Assembly: GCA_015039465.1 (NCBI GenBank)
Contig: MU130572.1
Location: 275,357-297,175, forward strand
Source: Phlegmacium glaucopus
Taxonomy: Eukaryota; Basidiomycota; Agaricomycetes; Agaricales; Cortinariaceae
Length of the DNA: 21,819 nt
Direction: 5' to 3'
Numbering within the stretch: position 1 is the stretch's first letter; every line of letters begins with the position of its first letter. Under the pieces are notes generated by a model. It saw only the letters and a list, made by a program, of their open reading frames with translations. It did not search any database and was not told where the DNA came from. A program made the translations under genes and the position numbers. Below, one piece after another: positions 8,878 through 17,874 of this stretch.

Positions 8878-9015
8878 CTTCCAATCCAGTCACTCGCGGA
8901 GCTCCAAGTCGCCAAAATATACTGCCTTACTATTTTTATCGCTGACCTCTTCTTTAAGTATACTAGAATAAGGATATAAGCACTGCGTAAGGTTCCTGAA
9001 AAAAAATTCCTTAGC

Positions 9016-9120
9016 ATGGCCCCGAGCGAATATTGGTATATAACCTGGCTCTTACCTCCTCTTGCAATGGCTTTAGCCCAATGTACTTCACCAAAATTAC
9101 GAAAAAAACATGAATTCTAG
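9016..9120 (+). CDS. Possible 34-aa small protein with hydrophobic core
   Basis: This is a short frame in the context TTAGCATGGCC, close to a good eukaryotic start. It encodes 34 residues: MAPSEY, then a hydrophobic stretch (WYITWLLPPLAMALAQC) that could span or anchor to a membrane, then a basic tail (KLRKKHEF). It lies 3' of a TATA box. No family is recognised and a frame this short can arise by chance. It could also be an uORF or the first exon of a gene whose continuation I cannot see. Confidence 0.15.
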   Translation: MAPSEYWYITWLLPPLAMALAQCTSPKLRKKHEF

Positions 9121-9293
9121 GCAAATTCTAGGTACAGCGTCTTCCAGACCCACGTGCGATGTTAAAGGGAATTCGTTTATTGAAATGAAGCTAAGTATGG
9201 AATGAGCAAGCCACTCTTAAGCGCAAGATGGTATAATGGAGAGTTCAAGAATAATGGGTGTAAATGACAAAGAGGAGATGGTTGTGTGAGCAT

Positions 9294-10187
9294 TTAGCAG
9301 AAACCCAAATGTCCCCCATAGCGAAAAGCAATTTCAAATCCTACCAGTAAGAAGAAACCCAGACCTAACACGATCCTGAGGCCCTGCTGAAACGTGGAGC
9401 CTCCGTCGACTGATTTCATAATAGTAAGTGTTTCGGAAGATGGTTCAGCTTTGGCGTATTCGCCAGTAAGCCAGCTGTCGCCCTGGATAAACATCTCCCT
9501 TGATGGAAACACCTCCAAAATCTCGCACTCGAAGTTCGGAATGGTGAGGGTATATTTCCTCCACAACTGATTTGATTCCTTGCCCTTGGTAGAAAAAGGC
9601 GTTTTGTCGTTGTCGACTGATCCAAGGCCAACTGCTAGAAGTTCGAAGGCTGGTACCTTCTCAAGACGCCTGAACATTTGACCAATGGCGTATTTTTCTT
9701 GGAGGAAGAGATTGGCACATTCTGGAGAGGTGATGCGGACAGTGGATGTCGCGGTGCAGACGATCTTCCCAGCGCATTGAAGGTGCACTTGGCGAGTTTG
9801 GACAATGGGCGAGTTGGGAGAGGCGGAAGCGATAATGCTTGGACTGGGATGGATGATGGGCTCCGCGGCCGACTGTAAGGAAGCCTGACGGACTGTTTGG
9901 GAGTATACGAGAGCGATGACGATTGGGCGAGCAAAGAATGCACTGCCAATACCGCCACAACTTCAATAAACGTATTCAAGAGCAAGCGTCATCATTACAT
10001 ACCTCAAGACTCTTTGAAGGTCGCCTTGGGCAGAGAGGGCGATCCTTTCCACACCATGGACCCCTGCAGGCCATGGATACTGAAGTGGCTAACACGTCAG
10101 CGCCAGGTCCACCGTTGATAGGGTTAAATAATTTGAACTCACACTGATGCTAGTTGTCTTCGCGTTGTAAGAATCGAAAGAAGGCAT
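9294..10187 (-). CDS. Chorismate-lyase-like (UbiC/UTRA-fold) conserved agaricomycete protein
   Basis: Three exons on the minus strand, 10187-10143, 10079-10003 and 9942-9294, join into a 256-aa protein. The introns (63 bp GTGAGT..CAG and 60 bp GTATGT..CAG) keep the frame. The start MPSFDSYNAKT is the N-terminus I associate with a family found throughout mushroom genomes. Next come GVERIALSAQGDLQRVLSAF (spanning the second splice) and FARPIVIALVYS, then SPECANLFLQEKYAIGQMFR and LWRKYTLTIPNFECEILEVF. The pattern (GDLQRVL..FARPI, QMFRRLE, then a strand ending in E-x-F-P-S) suits the chorismate lyase/UTRA ligand-binding fold. The ligand is unknown and no DNA-binding domain is attached. The last about 25 residues include a hydrophobic segment (IVLGLGFFLLVGFEIAF) that may be a tail anchor. 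It is divergent from the sirtuin gene. Confidence 0.75.
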
Positions 10188-10818
10188 TCTTAGGCTTTGG
10201 AAGTTCGGGGGTAAGTTTGTGGAAGCTCAGGTGAAGCCAGGGCGTTCATTAAAAGAAAGACGGATTTTTAATCGGTCCTGTAAGCCATCGCCGTATATTA
10301 CCCTTTTGGACTCTTACTACATTGCCCTAAGTGACAGTAGTAAAGAATCTTTTTGATGAACAAGTTCCCGTTAGATATAGATCGGTACTCCACTTCTAGT
10401 CCATCTGGCAACTCGGAGTTAGACCGAGGAAGGGGTGCCGTGTTCCATGTACAACGGTCTCTGCGTCGGGATGACGTGAAACCAAAAGAAGCAAATTCAA
10501 GGCAAGAGGCGCGGCAGCCATGCTGTATAGGTATGGCGGTTCGGGAGATGCTTTAACCTTTCTTTTGATCAAGGGAAGAAAATTTTACTTATAACGCATA
10601 CACACGCTCGAAGAACTGGCATACGGATTTGCGAACAAAAAGAACCAGATGGAATGAGTGGGAATTTCGACGAGCTTGAGGACATCGCTTGTCATTGTTT
10701 GTAACTTTTCTACATTTGAACCACCAGATCTTTGCTATCTCCAACAAGCTTAGAAAAGGCGTTTCTGAACTACTGAATCGCCTTTCACGCTTATAAATTC
10801 TGAATCCAAGAAGGGAAT
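10188..10818. promoter_or_regulatory. Shared 631-bp region between divergent host genes
   Basis: The start codons of the chorismate-lyase-like gene (minus) and the sirtuin gene (plus) face away from each other across this stretch, so both promoters should lie here. No clear TATA box or repeated operator is seen. Short open frames inside (for example 10353-10556) have no recognisable product. Confidence 0.5.
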
Positions 10819-13611
10819 ATGAGTTCGTACCATTTTTTTATTATCACCTCGAGGCCTCGCGCCGCTCACTTGGAACCATCGTATTGCCCTAATTCACTTA
10901 TAGATCCTGTGGAGTTTACTCTGGATTCTGAGCATACTGTACACGAATCCAGCCATGTGGACCCACTCGGCGCGACGACTGAGCCGACGATTACAGGCGG
11001 AAATGGACTATTAACCTTACAGGTTCAGGCTTTTCTTGAAGCATCGGAAGACGTCGATGCCGATGCCGAAACTATTGAAGATATCTTACAGGCTCTCGTG
11101 GCCGACAGGAAAGATGCTGAAGATGCTGAAACTCGCTCTGAAACGCAAATGAACGAAGATGAGGATTCAGATGGAGAATTTGAACCTTCCACTCAAGAAT
11201 TAGATATCTCCCCATTATTCGAGGGAAATCATGGAGGTTTTTCTTACATTTTCATCTTCCGTGCCAATCATTCCTGTTAATTTATGTTTCACAAGCGACG
11301 GAGACATGGTCAAAGCAAGAAGTCAAGCAAATGCTCCATCTCCTCAAGGAGCGTGGTCAGTTTTATCTCAGGGGTCATCGTGGGCGCGCGTCTGATAAGG
11401 GTTTTTTTATAGGGTCTTCAGCTTTCATCGAAAAATACGTGCGGACGCGTCAAATCCCGATACCAAAATTACTACATGCGTTAGGCGTCGACCTGGTATG
11501 CCACTATGAAATATCACGCGTCACAGCTTATAACGGCATCCTTGTACCTAGTGCGCAAAACTTCAAGATCGACGTCCATCAACAATGTTATACTTCCTTC
11601 GTGTGGCAATGTCACATCAGTGGGCTAATACTTTACTTCCCGGACGACTGTCTAACTATCTTTGCCAGCCTCCGACAGCGCGATAAATTGCCACAGCATA
11701 ATACAATCGCCGATGCAGTTGAACTCATTCAAAAATCACAACGCATCTTAATTTTGACCGGTGCTGGCATCAGTGTGTCTAAACGTTTCTGGTTTCCTTG
11801 ATCCCTTTTCTTACGTCTGTTCCTTAAAGGTGTTTCATGTGGGATACCTGACTTCCGTTCTCGAGATGGGCTATATGCATCACTTAAGAATCAGGGAGAA
11901 TACGATTTAGATGATCCACAGCAAATGTAGGAGATATTGTCTTATCCCGAAAATCCAGCACAACAGTTCTCATTTCAACGATCGTAGGTTTGATATACAA
12001 TATTTTAGAGAGAATCCATCCGGTAAGGACCGATATTCAGCCTGGTGTAAATTATGCCATTAATTACACCGTTCTGCTAGTCTTCTAGTGAGTTGTAGTC
12101 GGAACCATGTCAACGATGGATGATGCTTATTGCGCGATATGATCCCAGCTCTTTTGCCAGGTACTTTTTTTTCAGACACTAATCAAGCAAATGGGAGTTT
12201 GAAAACGAGAATAGCCAAATATACCCATCGAATTTTGTTCCATCTCCATGTCACCGATTTATCAAAGAGGTAGAAGTTCGAGGAAAAGTGAGTCGGGCGT
12301 TAACAATATTTCAATTACCATAATCTTATCTCTGGTCCTAATTTATATTAGCTGCTCAGGGTATATTTTCACGTCCCTCTTGTTGAATTTCTTCACTCAA
12401 TCACGGATTTCTCAGAACTATACACAAAATATAGACACATTGGAGACGCTAGCGGGCGTTGAAAAGGTACTCCAATGTCATGGGTCTTTTGCTACAGCTA
12501 GTTGTCTACAATGCCGTCGACGCGTACCGGGTTCCGAGATCGAATCCGACATTCTCAGACAGAAAGTACCGCTTTGCACTGTCTGCAATGGTATTAACGC
12601 TGGTCCACTTCCCCCGAAGGGGAAAAAAAGCCTCAAAAAATTGAATGGTCAATGGGATAGCGATGTAGAAGACGAAAGCGATGGTCCCGAGTATCCTCCG
12701 GGTATCATGAAAGTAAATTTATCCATTTACGTTGAGCACGGAATTTTGCTTACCCTGAGATTTCTTAGCCCGATATAACATTCTTCGGAGAGAAACTGAC
12801 AGACGATTTTGATAAATATCTTGCTGAAGACCGTTTTAAAGTGGATTTATTACTTGTGATAGGAACCTCACTGAAAGTGTCGCCTGTTGCTGAAATACTT
12901 TGTAAGTTTTGGGAACCTAATTGATGGATATGTCATTGCTGATACAAAATCTAGCACACCTGCCTCATTCCTTACCTCAGGTATTTATATTATCGCTCTG
13001 AAAGAGGCGCCGATGTTAACTGATCTACCTCTTAGATTCTTATCAATAAAACTCCTATCCGGCACATAAACCCAGATGTGAGTTGAAAGGTTTCACCCGT
13101 TGCGTAAGGAATGTAATAACCTTTACTTAATTTCTTTCTCCCAAGATTGTACTTCTGGGGAATGCCGACGATATTGTACTATACCTTTGTCATCAACTTG
13201 ATTGGCAACTGCCACCTCCAAGTGAGAGTCTTCAATCAACATCAAATCAATCCACTCGGCTTTATCCATCGCGAGTCAACCTCAGAAAGCGGGCATCGGC
13301 TGATGACCGATGCGAAATACGCGAAATACAGCCCCGTCGGGTTGGTGAAAGGTAAAAAAAAATCAAGCATCATTCTCCAAATTTACTCTCACTATCTATC
13401 ATTCATGAGCAGTCACGTCTGGTTATTCGATGGTGCTGAAGGTGGGAAATGGTTACAGCAGCTTCAGTGTCAATTGGGGATTATCCCGGGATCGATACCA
13501 TCAAGTGCAGTAACTTCTGGAGACAACACTCGTCAATCGATGCTCAACAATGGTTCTGCCAAGGATGGAGCGGAAAGTCGCAGAGAGATCAAAAAAGCTC
13601 GCGTCCGATGA
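10819..13611 (+). CDS. SIR2: NAD+-dependent protein deacetylase, SIR2/SIRT1 type (17 exons)
   Basis: Exons: 10819-11236, 11296-11355, 11413-11495, 11552-11619, 11669-11772, 11830-11926, 11988-12022, 12081-12087, 12149-12160, 12215-12287, 12352-12360, 12416-12712, 12769-12901, 12955-12980, 13036-13077, 13146-13351 and 13413-13611. They join in frame to 622 aa through 16 introns of 49-68 bp, all GT..AG. The N-terminus is acidic, followed by [20 protein letters not shown] as in nuclear Sir2/SIRT1 proteins. The catalytic core has GAGIS (about 241-245), [19 protein letters not shown] (about 324-329), the catalytic His in QCHGS (344), zinc ligands C352/C355 and C376/C379, GTSLK (about 453-457) and INKTP. 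The enzyme removes acetyl groups from histone and other lysines using NAD+, giving nicotinamide and O-acetyl-ADP-ribose; a role in silencing is inferred. The start codon is the least certain point. Confidence 0.9.
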
Positions 13612-13846
13612 TTATGATTGTGAACTTGGTTTTCGTTTTCTGTTTGTTCTCGTCAACCCTACCGGCACCATAAGTATGTGCCCAAGTAAATTGTTTTAAC
13701 ATAAAAATAGTATATTCGATGCTGGCAAGTGCATGTACATATAGTCCTATTTGACCTTAATTTAATATCACTATCAACTATTGACTGTTCGTATTCATCT
13801 GGCGGATGTTTGGTAATAAACCATAAAACGAAACAGATGAATCATT

Positions 13847-15253
13847 TCAATTTGAAGGATGGTCCATAGGTCGCTCATGCGACATGATCCACCAAGGTTC
13901 CTGATAAGTCTCCAAGCTTAAAACGTCAATTTTAACATATCGCGAGACATTGGGACTTTCTTTTTTCAACATACTGCAAAGATCTTCATCGATCAGGAGC
14001 ATGCGTATAGGGTAGCCTGCATTACGACGGAGAGGTAGAAATTTACACAAAGCGCCATGGAATTTTACCATTTGCGCCTGGCGGATCAAGCCAGTGACAA
14101 GGGTATCAAGGTGTTTCCAATGCGACGTAAATGTGATCTTGAATCGGTTGTCGTGATAGAAATTGGCGTAGGGCAGGTATAGATGGGTGATAGTAGGAAA
14201 GGCGGTAGGAAATTGGGTGTTGTAGGAGAAATCGTAGGATGGGATGGTAAGATATTTCAGCGCCGGGAATTTGACATGGCCTGACATCTGAGGAGCATTA
14301 AAGAGATGACCATAATTGTCGAATGAAGACCCGAGCCACAAGGATTCTAGGTTGGGTGCAGAGACGGCTAGCAGAATGTTAACACAAAACAAGCTCGCGT
14401 CTGGAAGACGGAGCGCTTTCAGGTTGTTCATGGAAAACCCTGGCCCATTGACATGCAAAGGCCAGTGTGATACATCCAAAGAGCCTCGAATGGAAAGATC
14501 ATGAAGGGAAGGAGGAGCGGTGATAATTGCAACGAAAGTTTGATATGATAGATTCATCGTATCAGTGAGTGTGTGTAGATGGAGCGTGGTGAGGTTCTGT
14601 AGCGACAAAGGAATGCAATCTGGTAGATCGGTTTCCAGGAACGTTAACTGTGGAAGGCCCGCGCTGAAAGCTTTGAAGCCCGCAGTACGGGGGCCTATCG
14701 TGGCTGGATGACCTATATTCATTCGCAGGCGTTGCAGGTGGGGGGCAACGGAATTGGAGAGGTGTGATAGGAGCGTAAGGGCTGTGAGTTCGAAGCAAGA
14801 TAAGATGAAGAGACTGCGGGCTCGGTGGATATGAGGAAATATGGTTTTCACGATCGACTGGATAAGGGCATTTCTTTTGCTGCCTGAACGGATGCGGATG
14901 CGTTTGTCTGCATTGTAGATATCGACCCGGATGTCGAGGAGCATCTGTGAGCCTGACCTTTGCAAGTATTTGGCCGCGCAATCTGAAAGGATGGAGTAAA
15001 TATTAATCCTTGTCCAAAGCGCAGGTGTTGTGACGGCAATAGCTCTCCAAAGAGAGGAGACATGACTGAGGATAACTTCCGATGGGAGTTTGTACTGGAC
15101 ACGACGCTTCGATAGTGCCATTTCGAATATAACTGCCAGTAATTCTGGCGGCAGTGAGGCGATGCCCGCAGGCTCAGGTTCTACTGATACATGTGCATGA
15201 TCAGTGATCGTTGTGCTCTCGGATCCCGCTGCTTCAGTGGCTTTACTGGCCAT
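13847..15253 (-). CDS. F-box-like domain protein with LRR-like C-terminal region
   Basis: A single exon encodes 468 aa from MASKATEA. An F-box-like domain lies at about residues 31-85: ASLPPELLAVIFEMAL, then EVILSHVSSLWRAIAVTTPALWTRI, the usual agaricomycete form. The rest is Leu-rich with repeating units such as LQRLRMNIG, LTTLHLHTL, LHDLSIRG, LKALRLPD, LESLWLGS and ITHLYLPY, suggesting a divergent LRR solenoid. F-box proteins recruit substrates to SCF (Skp1-cullin) ubiquitin ligases; the Leu-rich part would bind the substrate, which is unknown. These genes are greatly expanded in mushrooms. The gene converges on the sirtuin gene with 235 bp between stop codons, and a TATA palindrome lies 94 bp upstream of its ATG. 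No frame damage is seen. Confidence 0.85.
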   Translation of the reverse strand: MASKATEAAGSESTTITDHAHVSVEPEPAGIASLPPELLAVIFEMALSKRRVQYKLPSEVILSHVSSLWRAIAVTTPALWTRINIYSILSDCAAKYLQRSGSQMLLDIRVDIYNADKRIRIRSGSKRNALIQSIVKTIFPHIHRARSLFILSCFELTALTLLSHLSNSVAPHLQRLRMNIGHPATIGPRTAGFKAFSAGLPQLTFLETDLPDCIPLSLQNLTTLHLHTLTDTMNLSYQTFVAIITAPPSLHDLSIRGSLDVSHWPLHVNGPGFSMNNLKALRLPDASLFCVNILLAVSAPNLESLWLGSSFDNYGHLFNAPQMSGHVKFPALKYLTIPSYDFSYNTQFPTAFPTITHLYLPYANFYHDNRFKITFTSHWKHLDTLVTGLIRQAQMVKFHGALCKFLPLRRNAGYPIRMLLIDEDLCSMLKKESPNVSRYVKIDVLSLETYQEPWWIMSHERPMDHPSN

Positions 15254-15346
15254 GTTCTAGTTTGATCAGAAAGAACGTAATGTTCGTTAGAGAAGCTTAG
15301 AGACTAGTCGATGGGTGAGTTCCGGGTAAACGTCGGACCCGGGGTG

Positions 15347-15360
15347 CATATATATATATG
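15347..15360 (-). promoter_or_regulatory. TATA box of the F-box gene
   Basis: CATATATATATATG lies 94 bp upstream of the F-box start codon (minus strand), a reasonable TATA position if the 5' UTR is about 60 nt. The sequence is self-complementary, so the strand is assigned from the gene only. Confidence 0.5.
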
Positions 15361-15435
15361 GTTCGGGAACCGGCGGCCGCATAGGTCTTATTCAATATTA
15401 CGAGGCGGCTCATTCTTATAAGCGGATGCGGCTTG

Positions 15436-15459
15436 CTAACTTACTAACTTACTAACTTA
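15436..15459. repeat. Three perfect copies of CTAACTTA
   Basis: An 8-bp unit is repeated three times head to tail, immediately left of the target duplication of the transposon at 15468. It may have been the insertion site or slippage beside it. Confidence 0.8.
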
Positions 15460-15467
15460 GGGTCTGT

Positions 15468-16456
15468 AGGGAAGCTCCTGATGGGTGGTGTCCGCGAATT
15501 TGGGTATTTGAGGCCCAAAAATCATCAAATCTGTGTCCACAAATTTGGGTATTTGAGGATACTTTTGGCGGGTCTTTGTCTGAAAATTTGGGTATTTGAG
15601 GGCAGATTTTGGTAGTCCTGTTTCTACCGCGCCCCTAAAACCGTGTCAGAAACTTCTTATGTAATCTTCGGAGCTTCAATTATCGTCGCGTCGAGTGGAC
15701 GCGACGGGGTGGATATTTTGCGACGTTTTATATGCAAGGGATATGGAATTAGTTTAAAGAATATCGGGTGAAAATTTCGTCCTGAGCGGCTGAGTTCTCG
15801 TTGTCGATTTCGTTCCTGTGGGTCAGACGAGAGAAAGTACCTTACATAATCATTGAGATTGCCTTGAACTGCTCACCCATTTGCCTAACTCTTCCACATC
15901 AGCTCATAAGCCCCTAAATTTTTACAACAATGATTATTGTGATATCTTAAAAGTCTTGTTCTCTAAATTTTATCCAACAACCTCTTCCTCGTTGAGAAAA
16001 ACGCCTGTGACCAGATTTTCAAAGTCCGAAGATTACATAACAACTTTCTGACACGGTTCGGAGGGCGCGGTAAACAACAGACTTCATATATCGTGATCCG
16101 TAGGGCACATCACATATATTGAAGTCTGGCTAGGAGAGACTAAGATTTTGGCCAAGTCAGGACAAATTAAGTAGAACTGTGGCTCATTATTTAATCACTA
16201 AGTCCAACTGCTACATGAGGCTATAATGGAAGTTGCAACTTGAACGGTGACAGTTTGCTTTCCTTGTTAGAAGAGTTGGAGAGCGCAAAATACGAGGTCC
16301 GCAGGCGGAAAAAATAAAAAATTGCCTTTTTACTATTAGGATGTCACATGACCACGTCTGTCCGAATTTGTGTATTTGAGGCCCAAAAATTTGTGCATTT
16401 GAGGGCGATTTTGGGTGATTTTGCGGACACCAACTATCAGGAGCTTCCCGGGGCCT
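15468..16456. mobile_element. 989-bp non-autonomous DNA transposon with 8-bp TSD GGGTCTGT
   Basis: GGGTCTGT occurs exactly at 15460-15467 and 16457-16464 and flanks the element. Near-terminal inverted repeats of 27 bp (15469-15495 and 16423-16449) match at 25 positions, starting GGGAAGCTCCTGAT; the right end carries six extra bases outside this block. The sixteen-bp word ATTTGGGTATTTGAGG or its variant occurs three times inside the left end (15498, 15543, 15586) and twice inside the right end (16366, 16389), all in one orientation. A second inverted pair of 48 bp (15625-15672 and 16025-16072) lies further in, and a 9-bp stem CGTCGCGTC/GACGCGACG at 15684-15706. No transposase is encoded. 8-bp duplications suit hAT or KDZ-type transposases acting in trans. 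Confidence 0.8.
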
Positions 16457-16464
16457 GGGTCTGT

Positions 16465-16756
16465 TTGGCAACGATAATCTAGCTTGCATTCTCATTTTGA
16501 TGACAGCTGGATTATTCTCACAGCCTAAGCATGATCCAGGATAATAACACCACGTCACATCAACTTCCTGTCTCTATCCGGGTTGCCCTCGAGCTTGTGT
16601 CGAGCTTGTTGTTGGCAACATCGAGCATGTCCCAATACTGTCCTTGTGTCAGAAAACTTGGTGGGCTTTGTTATTCTTGTCCAATATATAAAATGAACCA
16701 ATTTCTTCTATCTAAATCTTCCCTATTATGTGTGAATAAAAGCTCAGTCATTAGTG
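16465..16756. other. Unassigned sequence between two elements
   Basis: No gene is recognised. A TATATAA at about 16684 and an AATAAAA at about 16736 are present but have no coding partner. GTTTGGCAAC (about 16468) and GTTGTTGGCAAC (about 16608) could be decayed element ends. Confidence 0.35.
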
Positions 16757-16995
16757 ATGCCGCAGTCCGGTTCTGAACCAAAGTTTGAACCTGAACTTTT
16801 GAGAACTGGACCAAAGTTTGGTTCAAAGTTCAGGGCACAGCTGTTTTGAGGTTCAACAAGGCATAATTTGCCTGAACTCTTGCCTTATATGGTAATTAGT
16901 TCGGTTCAGAACCGAGAACCTGACCAGAACCGGGTTCAAGGTTCAGACTATTGCCTGAACCAGACCGATAGTTCAATTCAGGGTTCACCAAAAAT
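16757..16995. repeat. Cluster of GGTTC / GAACC words (hAT-like subterminal array)
   Basis: GGTTCAG, CTGAACC, GGTTC and GAACC recur in both orientations, more than a dozen times in 240 bp, often as small palindromes such as GGTTCTGAACC and GGTTCAGAACC. The layout matches the other word clusters in this window but with a different word. No transposase or TIR could be assigned to it. Confidence 0.5.
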
Positions 16996-17216
16996 GGCAG
17001 AGAACGAGTGGTAGCTACTATCGTTATCATATTTCCAGGGCAATTGCCACAGACCTGTTGTGTTAATTGCCCAGGATTTAAGAAAGGCCAATCTTTATTA
17101 TTTCATTCCTTTCATAACCCTGCCTATTTCATATCTTCCATAACCTAACTAGTTCTTTCATTTGTTTCATAACTCCCTGCTTTCATTTATTTCATAACCT
17201 AACCTTAACTCATAAC
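16996..17216. other. TTTCATAACC-rich spacer
   Basis: No gene is present. From about 17100 the words TTTCATAAC, CATAACC and CCTAAC recur every 20-30 bp, a degenerate simple repeat leading up to the MITE. Confidence 0.45.
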
Positions 17217-17794
17217 TAGTGTTTGGAAGTCCGGTCCAGTCCGGTTTTTTGGTATTTTTGGACAGGACCAGGACTGCAACCGGTCCACTAAGCTTCTAGA
17301 AGGTCAAAAGACTGGACTGGACCGATTGGGACCGGTCCACATCGGTTTTTTGCAGTCCTGGACCAGTCCTGGTCCAAGACTGTCCAGGACCAGACTTTTG
17401 ACAAATACCAGTCATAGTTTCATATATAACATCAGACAAATATGTAGATGTAATCTATACCTTTAGAATAAGCCCAAGAACGTTAAATTCTGTTGGGAAT
17501 TGACAATTTTATGATGATATTATTTGTTTCCTACTATTTTGTGTACATTTTTACTGTTTTATTTTTTTCTCAGTGAGTATTTCACCAATAAATACGGTCT
17601 TTATGTCGTTCGAAAGGGAAAAATAAGGGCAACAAAACTACCAGTTTAGACCAGTCCTAGGACCGAAGACCGGTCTTTTACTAGTCTTTGATTCTCAAAA
17701 ACCAAAAAACCGGACTGCTGGTCCGGTCTTTTGCAGTCTGGTCTGGTCTTTTTGCAGTCTTTTTCCAGTCCTGCAACTGGACTTCCAAACACTA
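17217..17794. mobile_element. 578-bp hAT-like MITE with perfect 16-bp TIRs
   Basis: TAGTGTTTGGAAGTCC (17217-17232) is matched exactly by its reverse complement at 17779-17794; the similarity extends a few degenerate bases outward. Inside both ends the words GGACTGG, CCAGTCC, GGTCC and GGACC are packed in both orientations; the middle about 200 bp is AT-rich and non-coding. The TAGTGTTTGG end resembles hAT termini. No clean 8-bp target duplication is seen, so flanks have diverged or the ends are not exact. It encodes no transposase. Confidence 0.75.
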
Positions 17795-17874
17795 ATCATG
17801 GGTACATCGGGTATGTAAACCCGCCACGGGTTACACACTAAATAAAATAACTACAGTAATATTTACGAGCTACC
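17795..17874. other. 3' flank of the hAT gene with hairpin AACCCG-CCA-CGGGTT
   Basis: Between the MITE and the hAT stop codon, CGGGT/ACCCG words and a perfect 6-bp hairpin (17818-17832) occur. They look like what is left of the autonomous hAT element's own subterminal array. Confidence 0.35.

Larger units (their letters stand above)
8356..9293. other. Intergenic region with promoter-like elements
   Basis: No gene of a recognised family is present. The segment 8820-9020 has promoter character, with a CRE-like palindrome, a TATA box and then a short frame with a good start context (listed separately). The direct repeat GTGCATACA..GTGCATACA sits near 8770-8790. The Ngaro-to-host junction is at 8355; no target duplication is seen or expected. 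Confidence 0.45.

Noticed and set aside
10353..10556. 67-codon frame in the divergent promoter region
   Set aside because: Basic, unrecognised and unsupported; more likely promoter DNA.
11237..11801. Reading the sirtuin exons as long uninterrupted frames
   Set aside because: The open frames run through GT..AG introns; only the spliced version matches the sirtuin family continuously.
14316..15102. Short frames on either strand within the F-box gene
   Set aside because: They lie entirely inside the 468-codon frame in other registers and show no family resemblance.
16211..16558. Minus-strand 115-codon frame at the right end of the 989-bp element
   Set aside because: It crosses the TIR and the element boundary and shows no domain; chance frame.
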